Below are positions 49,930 to 56,997 of a DNA stretch of 64,000 nt, in pieces. Under the pieces are notes generated by a model. That model was not told the DNA's origin. It worked only from the letters and a program-made list of their open reading frames with translations, and ran no database searches. Position 1 is the first letter of the stretch, and each line of letters begins with the position of its first letter. Both the position numbers and the translations under genes were made by a program. This DNA comes from Bacillus sp. SA1-12 (GTDB lineage Bacteria; Bacillota; Bacilli; Bacillales; Bacillaceae). Location of the stretch: contig NZ_LATZ01000007.1 of assembly GCF_000981385.1 (NCBI RefSeq), forward strand, positions 62,001 to 126,000, written 5' to 3'.

Positions 49930-50112
49930 CAGGGGGATCACGATTTCAATGATATCGCTTGGGATGCTATTTTTGGTCCAATTTCAGATATGTTAAGAAT
50001 AGCATGGTTTCTTTTGGACAGGATTACTGATTATCGTCCTATCGGTAGAGGCAGGGTCTTACTTAAAACTGGAAAGCCTGTATTGAAGGAGCACCAATTA
50101 GACAGTAAATGA
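49930..50112 (+). pseudogene. Orphan coding-like ORF without a start
   Basis: A 60-codon open stretch reads DFNDIAWDAIFGPISDMLRI, then AWFLLDRITDYRPIGRGRVL and LLKTGKPVLKEHQLDSK, which looks like a genuine short conserved protein. No ATG, GTG or TTG occurs at its head; a TAG directly precedes it, and a run of five G (49932-49936) lies at the junction. Removing one G opens a short upstream frame without a good start. Most likely a 5'-truncated or frameshifted gene; family not recognised. Confidence 0.45.
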
Positions 50113-50132
50113 AATGAAGGGGTGACCTCAGA

Positions 50133-50696
50133 TTGAATCCATTGTTTATTGATGTCCCGGAAAAAATTGAAACAGAACGATTACTCATTCGGATGCCAAG
50201 GCCTGGGGACGGTCCTGCGGTATATCGCGCGATTCAAGCGTCTTTGAATGAATTAAAGCCTTGGATGCCATTTGCCCATTACGAACAGACGGAAAAGGAT
50301 GTAGAACTTAATATTAGAGAAGCATATATTAATTTTTTAAAAAGAGACGATTTGCGACTGCTTGTCTTCTTAAAAGAATCAGGAGCATTTGTGGCTTCAT
50401 CTGGATTACATCGAATCAATTGGTCCATTCCTAAATTTGAAATCGGATACTGGATTGATACTCGATATAGCGGAAAGGGCTATATGACCGAGGCGGTTCA
50501 GGGAATTACTGATCTGGCATTTCATCAATTACAGGCAAGAAGGCTAGAAATACGCTGTGATTCAAATAACGTAAAAAGCAGAGCGATACCAGAAAAATTA
50601 GGTTTTTCATTAGAAGGAATATTAAAAAACGACGGAATATCACCCGCAACGAAGGAATTAAGAGATACTTGTGTTTTTGCGAAATATAAGGGATAG
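50133..50696 (+). CDS. GNAT acetyltransferase of the RimJ/RimL type
   Basis: A 187-residue N-acetyltransferase. The N-terminal IETERLLIRMPRPGDGPAVY is characteristic of ribosomal-protein and related acetyltransferases, and acetyl-CoA motif A appears as YWIDTRYSGKGYMTEAVQGI (Gly-rich loop GKGYMT). It ends with RAIPEKLGFSLEGILKND, the RimJ-like motif B. The start is TTG at 50133 with GGGGTGA seven bases upstream. The substrate may be a protein amine or a small molecule. A terminator lies just beyond the stop. Confidence 0.88.
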   Translation: MNPLFIDVPEKIETERLLIRMPRPGDGPAVYRAIQASLNELKPWMPFAHYEQTEKDVELNIREAYINFLKRDDLRLLVFLKESGAFVASSGLHRINWSIPKFEIGYWIDTRYSGKGYMTEAVQGITDLAFHQLQARRLEIRCDSNNVKSRAIPEKLGFSLEGILKNDGISPATKELRDTCVFAKYKG

Positions 50697-50732
50697 ATTA
50701 AGAGGCTTTTAACAGAAAAGAACAGCTTTAAT

Positions 50733-50758
50733 GGGTCTTCTAAAGAAGATCCTTTTTT
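50733..50758 (+). terminator. Terminator after the GNAT gene
   Basis: GGGTCTTC, TAAA, GAAGATCC then six T (one wobble in the stem). Confidence 0.85.
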
Positions 50759-50854
50759 AATAGATTCATTCACTTTATAGAAATTGAAAAAAATAGATAG
50801 GAAGGAGGATGGTGCAATATGGTAAAATAGAAGGAATAATAAAGGAGGAATGAA

Positions 50855-51051
50855 ATGTTGACTCTTTTGAAAATAGCACTGGGCGGGAGTTAATGTAGGG
50901 GATGTTCTCTTTCAATTAGCAATTTTTTATAATGATTGGGATTCCTTTCGTTCTTAAAGTTATGGTTATTATATTAAATAAACGAAAAAAACGTTTAATC
51001 TGCATAGAGGAAAAATTAGATCAATTACAAGAGGAAAAGAAAAATTCATAG
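50855..51051 (+). pseudogene. DUF4083-like small membrane protein, frameshifted
   Basis: An excellent AAAGGAGGAATGAA site is followed by ATG and MLTLLKIALGG, which stops after 12 codons. The protein continues in two other frames: NVGDVLFQLAIF, then IMIGIPFVLKVMVIILNKRK and KRLICIEEKLDQLQEEKKNS to TAG. Spliced, this is a 60-residue DUF4083-type protein, with one membrane helix followed by a short coiled coil with IEEKLDQL. Two indels therefore break it. It lies between a GNAT gene and an anchored protein. Family assignment is from pattern memory. Confidence 0.6.
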
Positions 51052-51127
51052 CTTTTCCTTTAAATTTTACTTGTTTTTATTTTAAAATAGTAATGTAGCC
51101 AAAGGAATTCAGAGGGGAAGTTCAAAC

Positions 51128-51778
51128 GTGAAAAAAGGTATTCTTGGAGTTTTTTGTGGTGCCATCATTATTGGAATTTTATTTCTTATTAATATAAATA
51201 CGCCTTCTCAAGAAACAGAAGGCCCCAATACATTGGAGGAAAGTGCTCCAGCAGAAGTTGAAACAATTGCTGAACCTGAAGTTGAAGAAATCGACAGCGA
51301 AAATGACAAAGAGGAACGAGAAACGGATTTAAAAGAATTGGTAGAAAATCAATTTGAATATTTTGATTCGCATGTAAATGGCAATTATTTTCGAAATGCG
51401 AGAAGAAACGGTCCTGACGGAAATTACTCTGACGGCTGGGTGACAGCGAAAGTTGCAGATGAGCTTCAACAACGTGCTGCTGAGATTGATAAATTTTTAC
51501 CAGAAGAGATTTCATCAACCGATTCCACCTCTCAGGATTTGTTAAATGTGTTAATAAGAATCAATCAAGCTGCTAGTCTAACAGAAAGCCAAAAAAATGT
51601 ATATCATATTTATAGAACCCTATACAATCTGCATGTTTCGCTAAATGGTTATGAACTGGAGGAAGGAAAATTTGATCCAGAGGAAGATTGGGGACAGGTT
51701 TTTGATGAGGACATTGATCAAACGGTGAAAACGGAAGCCGAATTGAGAATGGAAACGGCAGAAGAAGAAACGGAATAA
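51128..51778 (+). CDS. Membrane-anchored acidic protein
   Basis: A 216-residue protein with an N-terminal anchor (KKGILGVFCGAIIIGILFLI) then an acidic linker (Glu/Pro-rich, about 28-66) and a helical outer domain (ELVENQFEYFDSHVNGNYFR and later LLNVLIRINQAASLTESQKN). The Cys in the membrane segment is not in a lipobox. It ends in a Glu-rich tail. GTG at 51128 is the start, with AGAGGGGAAG upstream. I do not recognise a family; a surface or stress role could be imagined but is not supported. A terminator follows. Confidence 0.75.
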   Translation: MKKGILGVFCGAIIIGILFLININTPSQETEGPNTLEESAPAEVETIAEPEVEEIDSENDKEERETDLKELVENQFEYFDSHVNGNYFRNARRNGPDGNYSDGWVTAKVADELQQRAAEIDKFLPEEISSTDSTSQDLLNVLIRINQAASLTESQKNVYHIYRTLYNLHVSLNGYELEEGKFDPEEDWGQVFDEDIDQTVKTEAELRMETAEEETE

Positions 51779-51793
51779 ACTGTATGAGGCAGT

Positions 51794-51830
51794 AAAAAAG
51801 AACGTCAGGAATGGCGTTCTTTTATTTTTA
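51794..51830 (+). terminator. Terminator after the anchored protein
   Basis: AAAAAAGAACG, AGGAATG loop region, CGTTCTTTTATTTTT. Confidence 0.8.
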
Positions 51831-51866
51831 CAAAGGTGGTTTATGAAAATATGTAAATGAAAGTAA

Positions 51867-51931
51867 AAATGTAATGTTTACATTACATTTGAAATCTCAT
51901 ATAATGGAAATGTAAGGTGTACATTACATTT
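51867..51931 (+). promoter_or_regulatory. Xre promoter flanked by twin operators
   Basis: Operator 1 (51867-51890): AAATGTAATG, TTTA, CATTACATTT, perfect 10-bp arms, containing the -35 TTTACA (51877). Then 17-base spacer and -10 TATAAT (51900-51905). Operator 2 (51908-51931): AAATGTAAGG, TGTA, CATTACATTT, 9 of 10 paired, over the start site. The operators are 41 bp apart, four helical turns. Confidence 0.8.
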
Positions 51932-51945
51932 GAAGGTGGGAAGAG

Positions 51946-52161
51946 ATGAAGCATGGTGTTCGAAACAGTGTGAAAGATTACAGACAGTTACGAGGATTTA
52001 CACAGGATCATTTAGCTGAACTTATTGAAGTAACGAGACAAACCATTATTGCAATAGAAAAGCAACGATATGAACCGTCCATTGGAACAGCCATTAAATT
52101 GGCAGCTGTACTAGGTTGTCCGGTTGAAACATTATTTTGGATTGAAGGAGATGTATTATGA
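51946..52161 (+). CDS. Xre/Cro-CI family regulator
   Basis: A 71-residue stand-alone helix-turn-helix: VKDYRQLRGFTQDHLAELIE, then VTRQTIIAIEKQRYEPSIGT and AIKLAAVLGCPVETLFWIE, the common small Bacillus Xre type with Gln/Thr recognition residues. AAGGTGGGAAG precedes the ATG. The upstream promoter carries two operators, so autoregulation is very likely. Its stop overlaps the start of a membrane protein gene (ATGA), a frequent pairing in which the membrane protein is the target or partner. Confidence 0.92.
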   Translation: MKHGVRNSVKDYRQLRGFTQDHLAELIEVTRQTIIAIEKQRYEPSIGTAIKLAAVLGCPVETLFWIEGDVL

Positions 52162-52547
52162 TGAATATGAAGTATAAAACATATTTTATTTTTCAGTCGA
52201 TGATTCCCTTGATATTGTTTGGTGTCTACTTTATAAATTCTAGATCAAATTTAACATTAATCATTGCGATCTTAGCTGTTGTCCGGTTAATTTCTCTAGG
52301 GGTTAACATACATAAAGAAAACTTGTGGAACTCCATAAATCGCCAGCATGATCAACGAACTCGTTCAAATGCCTATTTTGCTGGCTATATCTCATTCTGG
52401 AGTATGTTGATTTGTTTACTTATTGGAGCTATTCTTATTAAAAACTCAATCATTGTATATGATTATTTACAATTAATTGTTTTTACCTTTATGCTTGGGA
52501 TCATGATGATGCTGGTTGTAAGAGATTATATGAATTTAAGGGAGTAG
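52158..52547 (+). CDS. Membrane protein paired with the Xre regulator
   Basis: A 129-residue membrane protein with four segments (YFIFQSMIPLILFGVYFI, LTLIIAILAVVRLISLGVN, YISFWSMLICLLIGAILI, LQLIVFTFMLGIMMMLVV) and a hydrophilic loop NLWNSINRQHDQRTRSNAYF between the second and third, as in DUF2178-like partners of small Xre proteins. The start overlaps the regulator's stop (ATGA), so translation is coupled; GGAGATGTATT is the site. Function unknown. Confidence 0.8.
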   Translation: MMNMKYKTYFIFQSMIPLILFGVYFINSRSNLTLIIAILAVVRLISLGVNIHKENLWNSINRQHDQRTRSNAYFAGYISFWSMLICLLIGAILIKNSIIVYDYLQLIVFTFMLGIMMMLVVRDYMNLRE

Positions 52548-52591
52548 AAGGGAACAACCAAAAAAGTAAAGTGGAATAGGGGAATTTATAC

Positions 52592-52985
52592 ATGAAGATG
52601 CTACGTGTAATTTCGGCATTGCCAATGAGAAATTTACAGGAAAGTATTTCGTGTAAAGCTTGGTCTTACTCTCGGGTACTAGGAGGAAGGTTTTGCTGTT
52701 CTGTTTTTTTAAGAGTACCGGCTACTTCATCTTTGGGGAGCCAATGATAAAAGCTGGAGAACGCGAGTAACAAAGAGGAGCCGGTCTGTTCAGGTACCGA
52801 ATCGTTTATAGCTGGAACAGCCAGCTGCCAAATTGAGGTGGAAGGCGTGATGCACTGTATCAACGTATTTAACCTAGGAATTTTACACCCGAATGCAAAG
52901 CTTAGAGACCAATGGTGGGGCTCTAAGCGAATTAGGGTTAACGGATCCTGACAATAACTTGATTGTATTTTATGATGATTTATAA
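52592..52985 (+). pseudogene. Glyoxalase/bleomycin-resistance (VOC) pseudogene
   Basis: GGGGAATTTATAC then ATG begins KMLRVISALPMRNLQESIS, the start of a bleomycin-resistance-type VOC protein. The rest continues in shifting frames: EGFAVLF, then HLWGANDKSWRTR, SFIAGTASCQIEVEGV, LGILHPNAKLRDQWWGS and ELGLTDPDNNLIVFYDDL ending TAA. At least four indels and several losses (about 10 residues after the first 20) are needed to rejoin them. It is thoroughly inactivated. Confidence 0.85.
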
Positions 52986-53042
52986 AGTGATCGGGTACAA
53001 TCATATATTTAATAAAGAATTTCGTTAAAGGAGTATAGCCCC

Positions 53043-53453
53043 TTGAAAAACACGAAGTCTGAACACAAAGATATTAAGATTGTCTGTCCGGAAGATTGCG
53101 GAAATGCCCCTAAAAAAATCGTTCTTAAGGATTTCATCATCGCTTTAGCAAAAAAAGATGTAAGCTTTATCTTTGAAAATCTTTCAGATGATGTTCAATG
53201 GAATAAAATTGGTCGTGAAAAAATCCAAGGGAAGGACCAATTTGCCGATTACCTGCAGCATATGAAAGATAGAGCTGTAAGGGAAGTGCAAATTAGCAAC
53301 ATCATCACCCATGGGCGGAACGGAGCTGTTAACGGTACGATTCTTTTAGAAGATAATAGAAGATTGGAATTCTGTGAGGTGTACATGTTCACAAGTGCAG
53401 GAAAAAATTCGAAAATAAAAGAAATCACATCGTATGTGATTGAAATAGAATAA
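53043..53453 (+). CDS. SnoaL/NTF2-like protein
   Basis: A 136-residue cone-fold protein. The core reads FIIALAKKDVSFIFENLSDD, then VQWNKIGREKIQGKDQFADY and GRNGAVNGTILLEDNRRLEF with CEVYMFTSAGKNSKIKEITS near the C-terminus, typical of SnoaL-like proteins. An N-terminal CPEDCGNAPKK segment with two Cys is unusual. TTG at 53043 is the start, with AAAGGAGTATAGCCCC upstream. Substrate and function unknown. It stands alone after the VOC pseudogene. Confidence 0.75.
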   Translation: MKNTKSEHKDIKIVCPEDCGNAPKKIVLKDFIIALAKKDVSFIFENLSDDVQWNKIGREKIQGKDQFADYLQHMKDRAVREVQISNIITHGRNGAVNGTILLEDNRRLEFCEVYMFTSAGKNSKIKEITSYVIEIE

Positions 53454-53564
53454 TGAGAATCTAGAACTTGAGACTTTATGGATAAGCGATTTACTAATGA
53501 AAAATCCACAGCATGTTTTTACCATGTTGTTTTTTTTTGAAAAAAATTCAATGCTAGAATGATA

Positions 53565-53628
53565 TTGACAAACTATTATTTAGATTGTATATTAATTTAT
53601 AAGTTAACTTAGTAGACAAGTAGTTAAG
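53565..53628 (+). promoter_or_regulatory. MFS-gene promoter with 25-bp operator motif
   Basis: TTGACA (53565), 17-base spacer, TATATT (53588). Immediately downstream, at 53604-53628, lies TTAACTTAGTAGACAAGTA plus GTTAAG, with TTAACT/AGTTAA as inverted ends. 22 of 25 bases recur at 55318-55342 before the SR1P gene. The placement over the early transcript is that of a repressor operator. Confidence 0.75.
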
Positions 53629-53721
53629 ATTAAAAGATGATGAGAAGGACAGTAAACATTTCAATAACTAGATTTTTTAAAATGGAGAGATTAGTTTATC
53701 CAGAAAATTTGTTAAAGAAAA

Positions 53722-53735
53722 TGAAAGCGCAAACA
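53722..53735 (+). promoter_or_regulatory. cre-like site (catabolite repression)
   Basis: TGAAAGCGCAAACA differs from the CcpA consensus TGWAANCGNTNWCA by one base. It lies within the leader of the MFS gene, downstream of the promoter, where CcpA can block elongation. Confidence 0.6.
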
Positions 53736-53871
53736 GGTTAATGGCTTTAAAAAAGAAATAATGAAGAGTCAGGTAATAGGTAAAAGGTTTTCGAAAATTC
53801 AGAAACCAATTTCAAGTGAAATGTAAAGGGTTTCTAGAACGTTTATTAAATGGCAATAAGGAGGAATTACG

Positions 53872-55197
53872 TTGGATTATATTGCATTAGAGCAGTCCAC
53901 GACTAAAAAAGTTACATTAAGATTGATTCCATTTCTTTTTCTATGTTTTACAATATCGATATTAGATAGAGTAAATATTGGTTTTGCTGCCCTAAGTATG
54001 AATGAGGATTTAGGCTTTTCTAATGCTGTTTATGGGTTTGGAGCAGGGATTTTCTTTCTCGGTTACTTTTTGTTAGAAGTGCCGGGAAGTGCGATGATGA
54101 CAAAAATTGGGGCAAGGAAATGGATCAGCCGAATCATGGTTACATGGGCAATCATTGCGATCTTGATGGCATTTGTACAAAATCCAATTCAATTTTATGT
54201 TGCACGCTTTCTATTAGGTGTTGCTGAGGCAAGCTTTTATCCGTGTATGATTTATTATTTAAGCGGTTTCTATCAAACGAAACATCATGCAAAGGCGATT
54301 GCAGGTTTTATGTTAGCGATACCCGGAGCTAATGCTATAGGTGCCCCGCTTTCCACTTTCTTGCTGGAAATTGACTGGTTAGGAATGGCTGGTTGGCAAT
54401 GGTTATTTATTTTGCAAGCGATTCCAGCTGTAATATTAGGGGTAATCTGTTATTTTTATCTTGATGATAAACTTGAAGATTTAAAATGGTTGACCAAGGA
54501 AGAAAAAGAATGGTTAATTAACGTTACAACAAAAGAAAGACTTGAAAAACAACAAGTAAAACATTACACATTCTTTCAGGCTTTAAAGGACCGTGACGTC
54601 TTAGTTTTATCTTTAGGCTATTTTTGTTGGATGATGGGTTACTATGGAATAAATATGTTTTTACCAACGATTTCACAAGGTTTATCAGAGACGACATCTC
54701 TTAGCACTCAAGGAATGGGATGGATTTTAGGGCTTATGTATGTTTGTGCAATGGTAACCATGATTTTTGTTGGTAATCACTCCGATAAAAAGAATGAAAG
54801 ACGCTGGCATGTTGCAATCTGTTTAGCAACAAGTGCCATTGCGATGATTATTAGCAGCTATGTATCAAATACAAGCATTGTCTTATCATTTATCTTTTTA
54901 ACTATTTCATTATGCGGTGCATTTGGAGCATATTCTCCATTTTGGGCTATTCCGCCATCCTTCTTAACGGGAGCTGCAGCAGGAGGAGCGATTGCGCTGA
55001 TCAACAGTATCGGAAATCTAGGTGGGTTTTTTGGACCATATATAGTGGGGTATATTAAGGATATGACAGGCTCGTTTACGATCAGTATGATTTTCTTAGG
55101 TATCAGTATGATTATAAGTTCTAGCATTATCGTTTTCTTTGTAAAACAGACGGGAAAGGCTGTAATACAGAAGGATGTATTTAAGAAGACTAGTTAA
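53872..55197 (+). CDS. MFS transporter of the ACS (sugar-acid) family
   Basis: A 441-residue major facilitator with 12 segments, of the anion:cation symporter type (ExuT, GudP, 4-hydroxyphenylacetate permease). Signatures: ISILDRVNIGFAALSMNEDL (first segment, Asp-Arg of the family), GAGIFFLGYFLLEVPGSAMM and RFLLGVAEASFYPCMIYYLS. TTG at 53872 starts it, with AAGGAGGAATTACG upstream. The 270-bp leader carries a sigma-A promoter, a 25-bp operator motif and a cre-like site, so it is probably induced by a sugar acid and repressed by glucose. The GntR gene downstream is the likely regulator. Substrate unproven. Confidence 0.88.
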   Translation: MDYIALEQSTTKKVTLRLIPFLFLCFTISILDRVNIGFAALSMNEDLGFSNAVYGFGAGIFFLGYFLLEVPGSAMMTKIGARKWISRIMVTWAIIAILMAFVQNPIQFYVARFLLGVAEASFYPCMIYYLSGFYQTKHHAKAIAGFMLAIPGANAIGAPLSTFLLEIDWLGMAGWQWLFILQAIPAVILGVICYFYLDDKLEDLKWLTKEEKEWLINVTTKERLEKQQVKHYTFFQALKDRDVLVLSLGYFCWMMGYYGINMFLPTISQGLSETTSLSTQGMGWILGLMYVCAMVTMIFVGNHSDKKNERRWHVAICLATSAIAMIISSYVSNTSIVLSFIFLTISLCGAFGAYSPFWAIPPSFLTGAAAGGAIALINSIGNLGGFFGPYIVGYIKDMTGSFTISMIFLGISMIISSSIIVFFVKQTGKAVIQKDVFKKTS

Positions 55198-55206
55198 GAA
55201 AAGCGA

Positions 55207-55252
55207 AAAGAGTTCCAGCCCTTTCGTTTAAAAAAACGTTGGAACTTCTTTG
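55207..55252 (+). terminator. Terminator after the ACS transporter
   Basis: GAGTTCCA and TGGAACTTC stem with a long A-rich loop and T tail. Confidence 0.7.
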
Positions 55253-55317
55253 TTTTAATTCATTGAATTTAATGGATAGAGTTCTTATTAGTACTAAATT
55301 AGACAATATTTTCTCAC

Positions 55318-55342
55318 TTAACTTGGTAGACAAGTACGTAAG
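55318..55342 (+). promoter_or_regulatory. Second copy of the 25-bp operator motif, before SR1P
   Basis: TTAACTTGGTAGACAAGTA then CGTAAG. Its centre ACTTG, GTAGA, CAAGT is a perfect 5-bp inverted repeat. It resembles the FadR-type site TTGGTATACCAA at 9 of 12 positions. It lies 23 bp before the SR1P start. Confidence 0.75.
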
Positions 55343-55343
55343 T

Positions 55344-55650
55344 GTACAATAAGGAGGTAGACAGATGGGTACATTAATTTGCAAGGATTGTAACTCAACA
55401 TTTGACTATTTTGAAGACGATAAGGTAACGGTTCTATATTCGAAGTGTGAGTGCTGTGAAAATAAGGGAGAGAATGGCGGGGAAAATGCTTCAAAGTAAA
55501 AAACTTTTAGTGCCTAAGCTCAATATGGCTGTCAAATATAGCATTTTTGGCATCAGATGGGAAGAAATTGACATAAATGGCGGTTCACATTTGGCTTAAT
55601 ATGAACTCTTCTTGTTTTAAAGGCAAACCGTATTAGGTTTGCCTTTCTAT
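55344..55650 (+). ncRNA. Probable SR1-like dual-function RNA
   Basis: A short transcript with the SR1P gene near its 5' end and a strong terminator at 55619-55650, about 300 nt in all, against about 205 nt in B. subtilis. In B. subtilis SR1 RNA also base-pairs with ahrC mRNA; whether the non-coding part here does so cannot be judged. The 5' end is not visible with certainty because the -35/-10 boxes are poor. Confidence 0.5.
55365..55499 (+). CDS. sr1P: GapA-binding peptide SR1P
   Basis: A 44-residue peptide beginning MGTLICKDCNSTFDYFEDDK then VTVLYSKCECC. The Cys-x-x-Cys followed by YFEDxKxTxLY and a second Cys cluster is the SR1P pattern, the peptide encoded by the regulatory RNA SR1 of B. 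subtilis, which binds glyceraldehyde-3-phosphate dehydrogenase (GapA) and promotes its interaction with RNase J1. The C-terminal tail (ENKGENGGENASK) is longer than usual. A perfect AAGGAGGTAGACAG site precedes the ATG. A 25-bp operator-like motif lies 23 bp upstream, shared with the ACS transporter gene. Confidence 0.85.
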   Translation: MGTLICKDCNSTFDYFEDDKVTVLYSKCECCENKGENGGENASK

Positions 55651-55654
55651 TATT
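55619..55654 (+). terminator. Terminator of the SR1P transcript
   Basis: AAAGGCAAACC, GTATTA, GGTTTGCCTTT then a T-rich tail. Confidence 0.9.
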
Positions 55655-55868
55655 TTTTAGATAATTTGATTAGACCATTAATTTGTTATATCTCTCACCC
55701 TAGCTTCAGATCAGAGATTGGAAGATCAAAAAATTTTTACATGAAAAACAAATATGTTTGTAGCAAGCTTTTGAATTCTAGCAGCTTTTCTAGCCGGTTT
55801 ATTGCCTTTTTAATTGGAAAAGTTTATAATAAAATGTGTTTTACATAGTTTGGTTTTATAAAGAATAA

Positions 55869-56591
55869 TTGTTGAGAGAAGTGATTATTATCAGCTTTAA
55901 TCGAGTTTCCAGTAATAAATTATACATACAAATTTATAATCAAATTCTTTCAGAAATCCAGTCAGGTTCCTTTAAGGTTGGCGATAAATTACCTGCAGAA
56001 AGAGAGCTTTGCGAACAGTTCGGGGTCAGCCGGGCTCCCGTTAGACAAGCTTTAAGTGCTCTTGAACTGAATGGGGTTATTTATTCGCGTCAAGGGGAAG
56101 GGGTATATGTTAAAAATACTCAAGTCACGACTAGCCATTCTCAATCAGCTATAATAATGGATTCAATCTCACCTGAGGATATTGTTGAAGCTAGAATGAA
56201 TATAGAGCCTTTAATCATTAAATATGCTGCTGTAAGAGCTACTGAAGAAGATATTCAGGAACTTCGCTCGACAATTAAAAAAATGGAAGAGGAAACAAAT
56301 GCTGGCATCTATGTTCCTGAAACAGATGAAGAACTTCACAGAGGTATCGCTAAGGCTACACATAATGATTTATTTATTAAAATGATGGAAGCTATAAGTA
56401 ACGCGATGAAACAACAGGAAATGTGGCAATTTATTCGTGATCGTACAGTGACTCGACCAGATTATAGAGAAGTCAATTTTAAAGAACATAAATTGATTAT
56501 TAAGGCTATAGAAGAACATAATGAGAAAGAAGCTGTGGAAAGAATGACTTCCCACATGCAAAATTTATATGATAGATATTGGAAAGAATAA
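55869..56591 (+). CDS. GntR regulator of the FadR subfamily
   Basis: A 240-residue regulator with an N-terminal winged helix (LYIQIYNQILSEIQSGSFKV, GDKLPAERELCEQFGVSRAP, VRQALSALELNGVIYSRQGE) and a C-terminal all-helical FCD effector domain (EARMNIEPLIIKYAAVRATE; metal/ligand residues include ETDEELHRGIAKATHND and NFKEHKLI with His). FadR-type FCD proteins commonly sense sugar acids or carboxylates. The start is uncertain: TTG at 55869 lacks a clear site and GAGAGAAG lies just after it, so translation might begin a few codons later. It probably binds the duplicated 25-bp motif upstream of the ACS transporter and SR1P. Confidence 0.88.
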   Translation: MLREVIIISFNRVSSNKLYIQIYNQILSEIQSGSFKVGDKLPAERELCEQFGVSRAPVRQALSALELNGVIYSRQGEGVYVKNTQVTTSHSQSAIIMDSISPEDIVEARMNIEPLIIKYAAVRATEEDIQELRSTIKKMEEETNAGIYVPETDEELHRGIAKATHNDLFIKMMEAISNAMKQQEMWQFIRDRTVTRPDYREVNFKEHKLIIKAIEEHNEKEAVERMTSHMQNLYDRYWKE

Positions 56592-56953
56592 CAGAGATAG
56601 CTTTTATGCGTGATTCCCTCGATTCTGAGGCTTTCACTATAATGGTAAAAAAAGATGGAATTTATGGGGATGTGGATACCTTGGTAAATTCCTTTTTATT
56701 TTGGTGAAAAATAAGGAACTAAGAAGAATGTAAGAATAGTAATAAAAACTTTTCCTGTTAAGTGTGTATAAATTGTTAGCCTACAAGTGATCAAGATCTT
56801 GATTAAGAAATGGAATTTTGTTTTGCTTTCAAAGTGTTAAAGATGAGAATTAAAGGCTTCAATATGAACCAATAAATCATCATTATTTTACTTCTTTAAT
56901 GCGGTGAATTATGAGCTTATTAATGTAGGTAGAAAATAATCATTTTTATTTTA
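56592..56953. other. Gene-free A/T-rich interval
   Basis: About 360 bases between the GntR gene and the ArsR promoter. No convincing ORF, hairpin or repeat was found in it. Confidence 0.5.
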
Positions 56954-56991
56954 AATATTCCTTGACTGGAATATTCCGCTTGAGGTATATT
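56954..56991 (+). promoter_or_regulatory. ArsR promoter with the -35 box inside an inverted repeat
   Basis: AATATTCC (56954-56961), TTGACT (-35, 56962-56967), GGAATATT (56968-56975): perfect 8-bp arms around the hexamer. After an 18-base spacer the -10 TATATT is at 56986-56991. The ATG at 56998 would then be at or next to the transcription start. Confidence 0.75.
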
Positions 56992-56997
56992 AAACAC

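Noticed and set aside
55639..55848. Plus-strand ORF of 69 codons before the GntR gene
   Set aside because: It begins inside the SR1P terminator and has no ribosome site or recognisable protein character.
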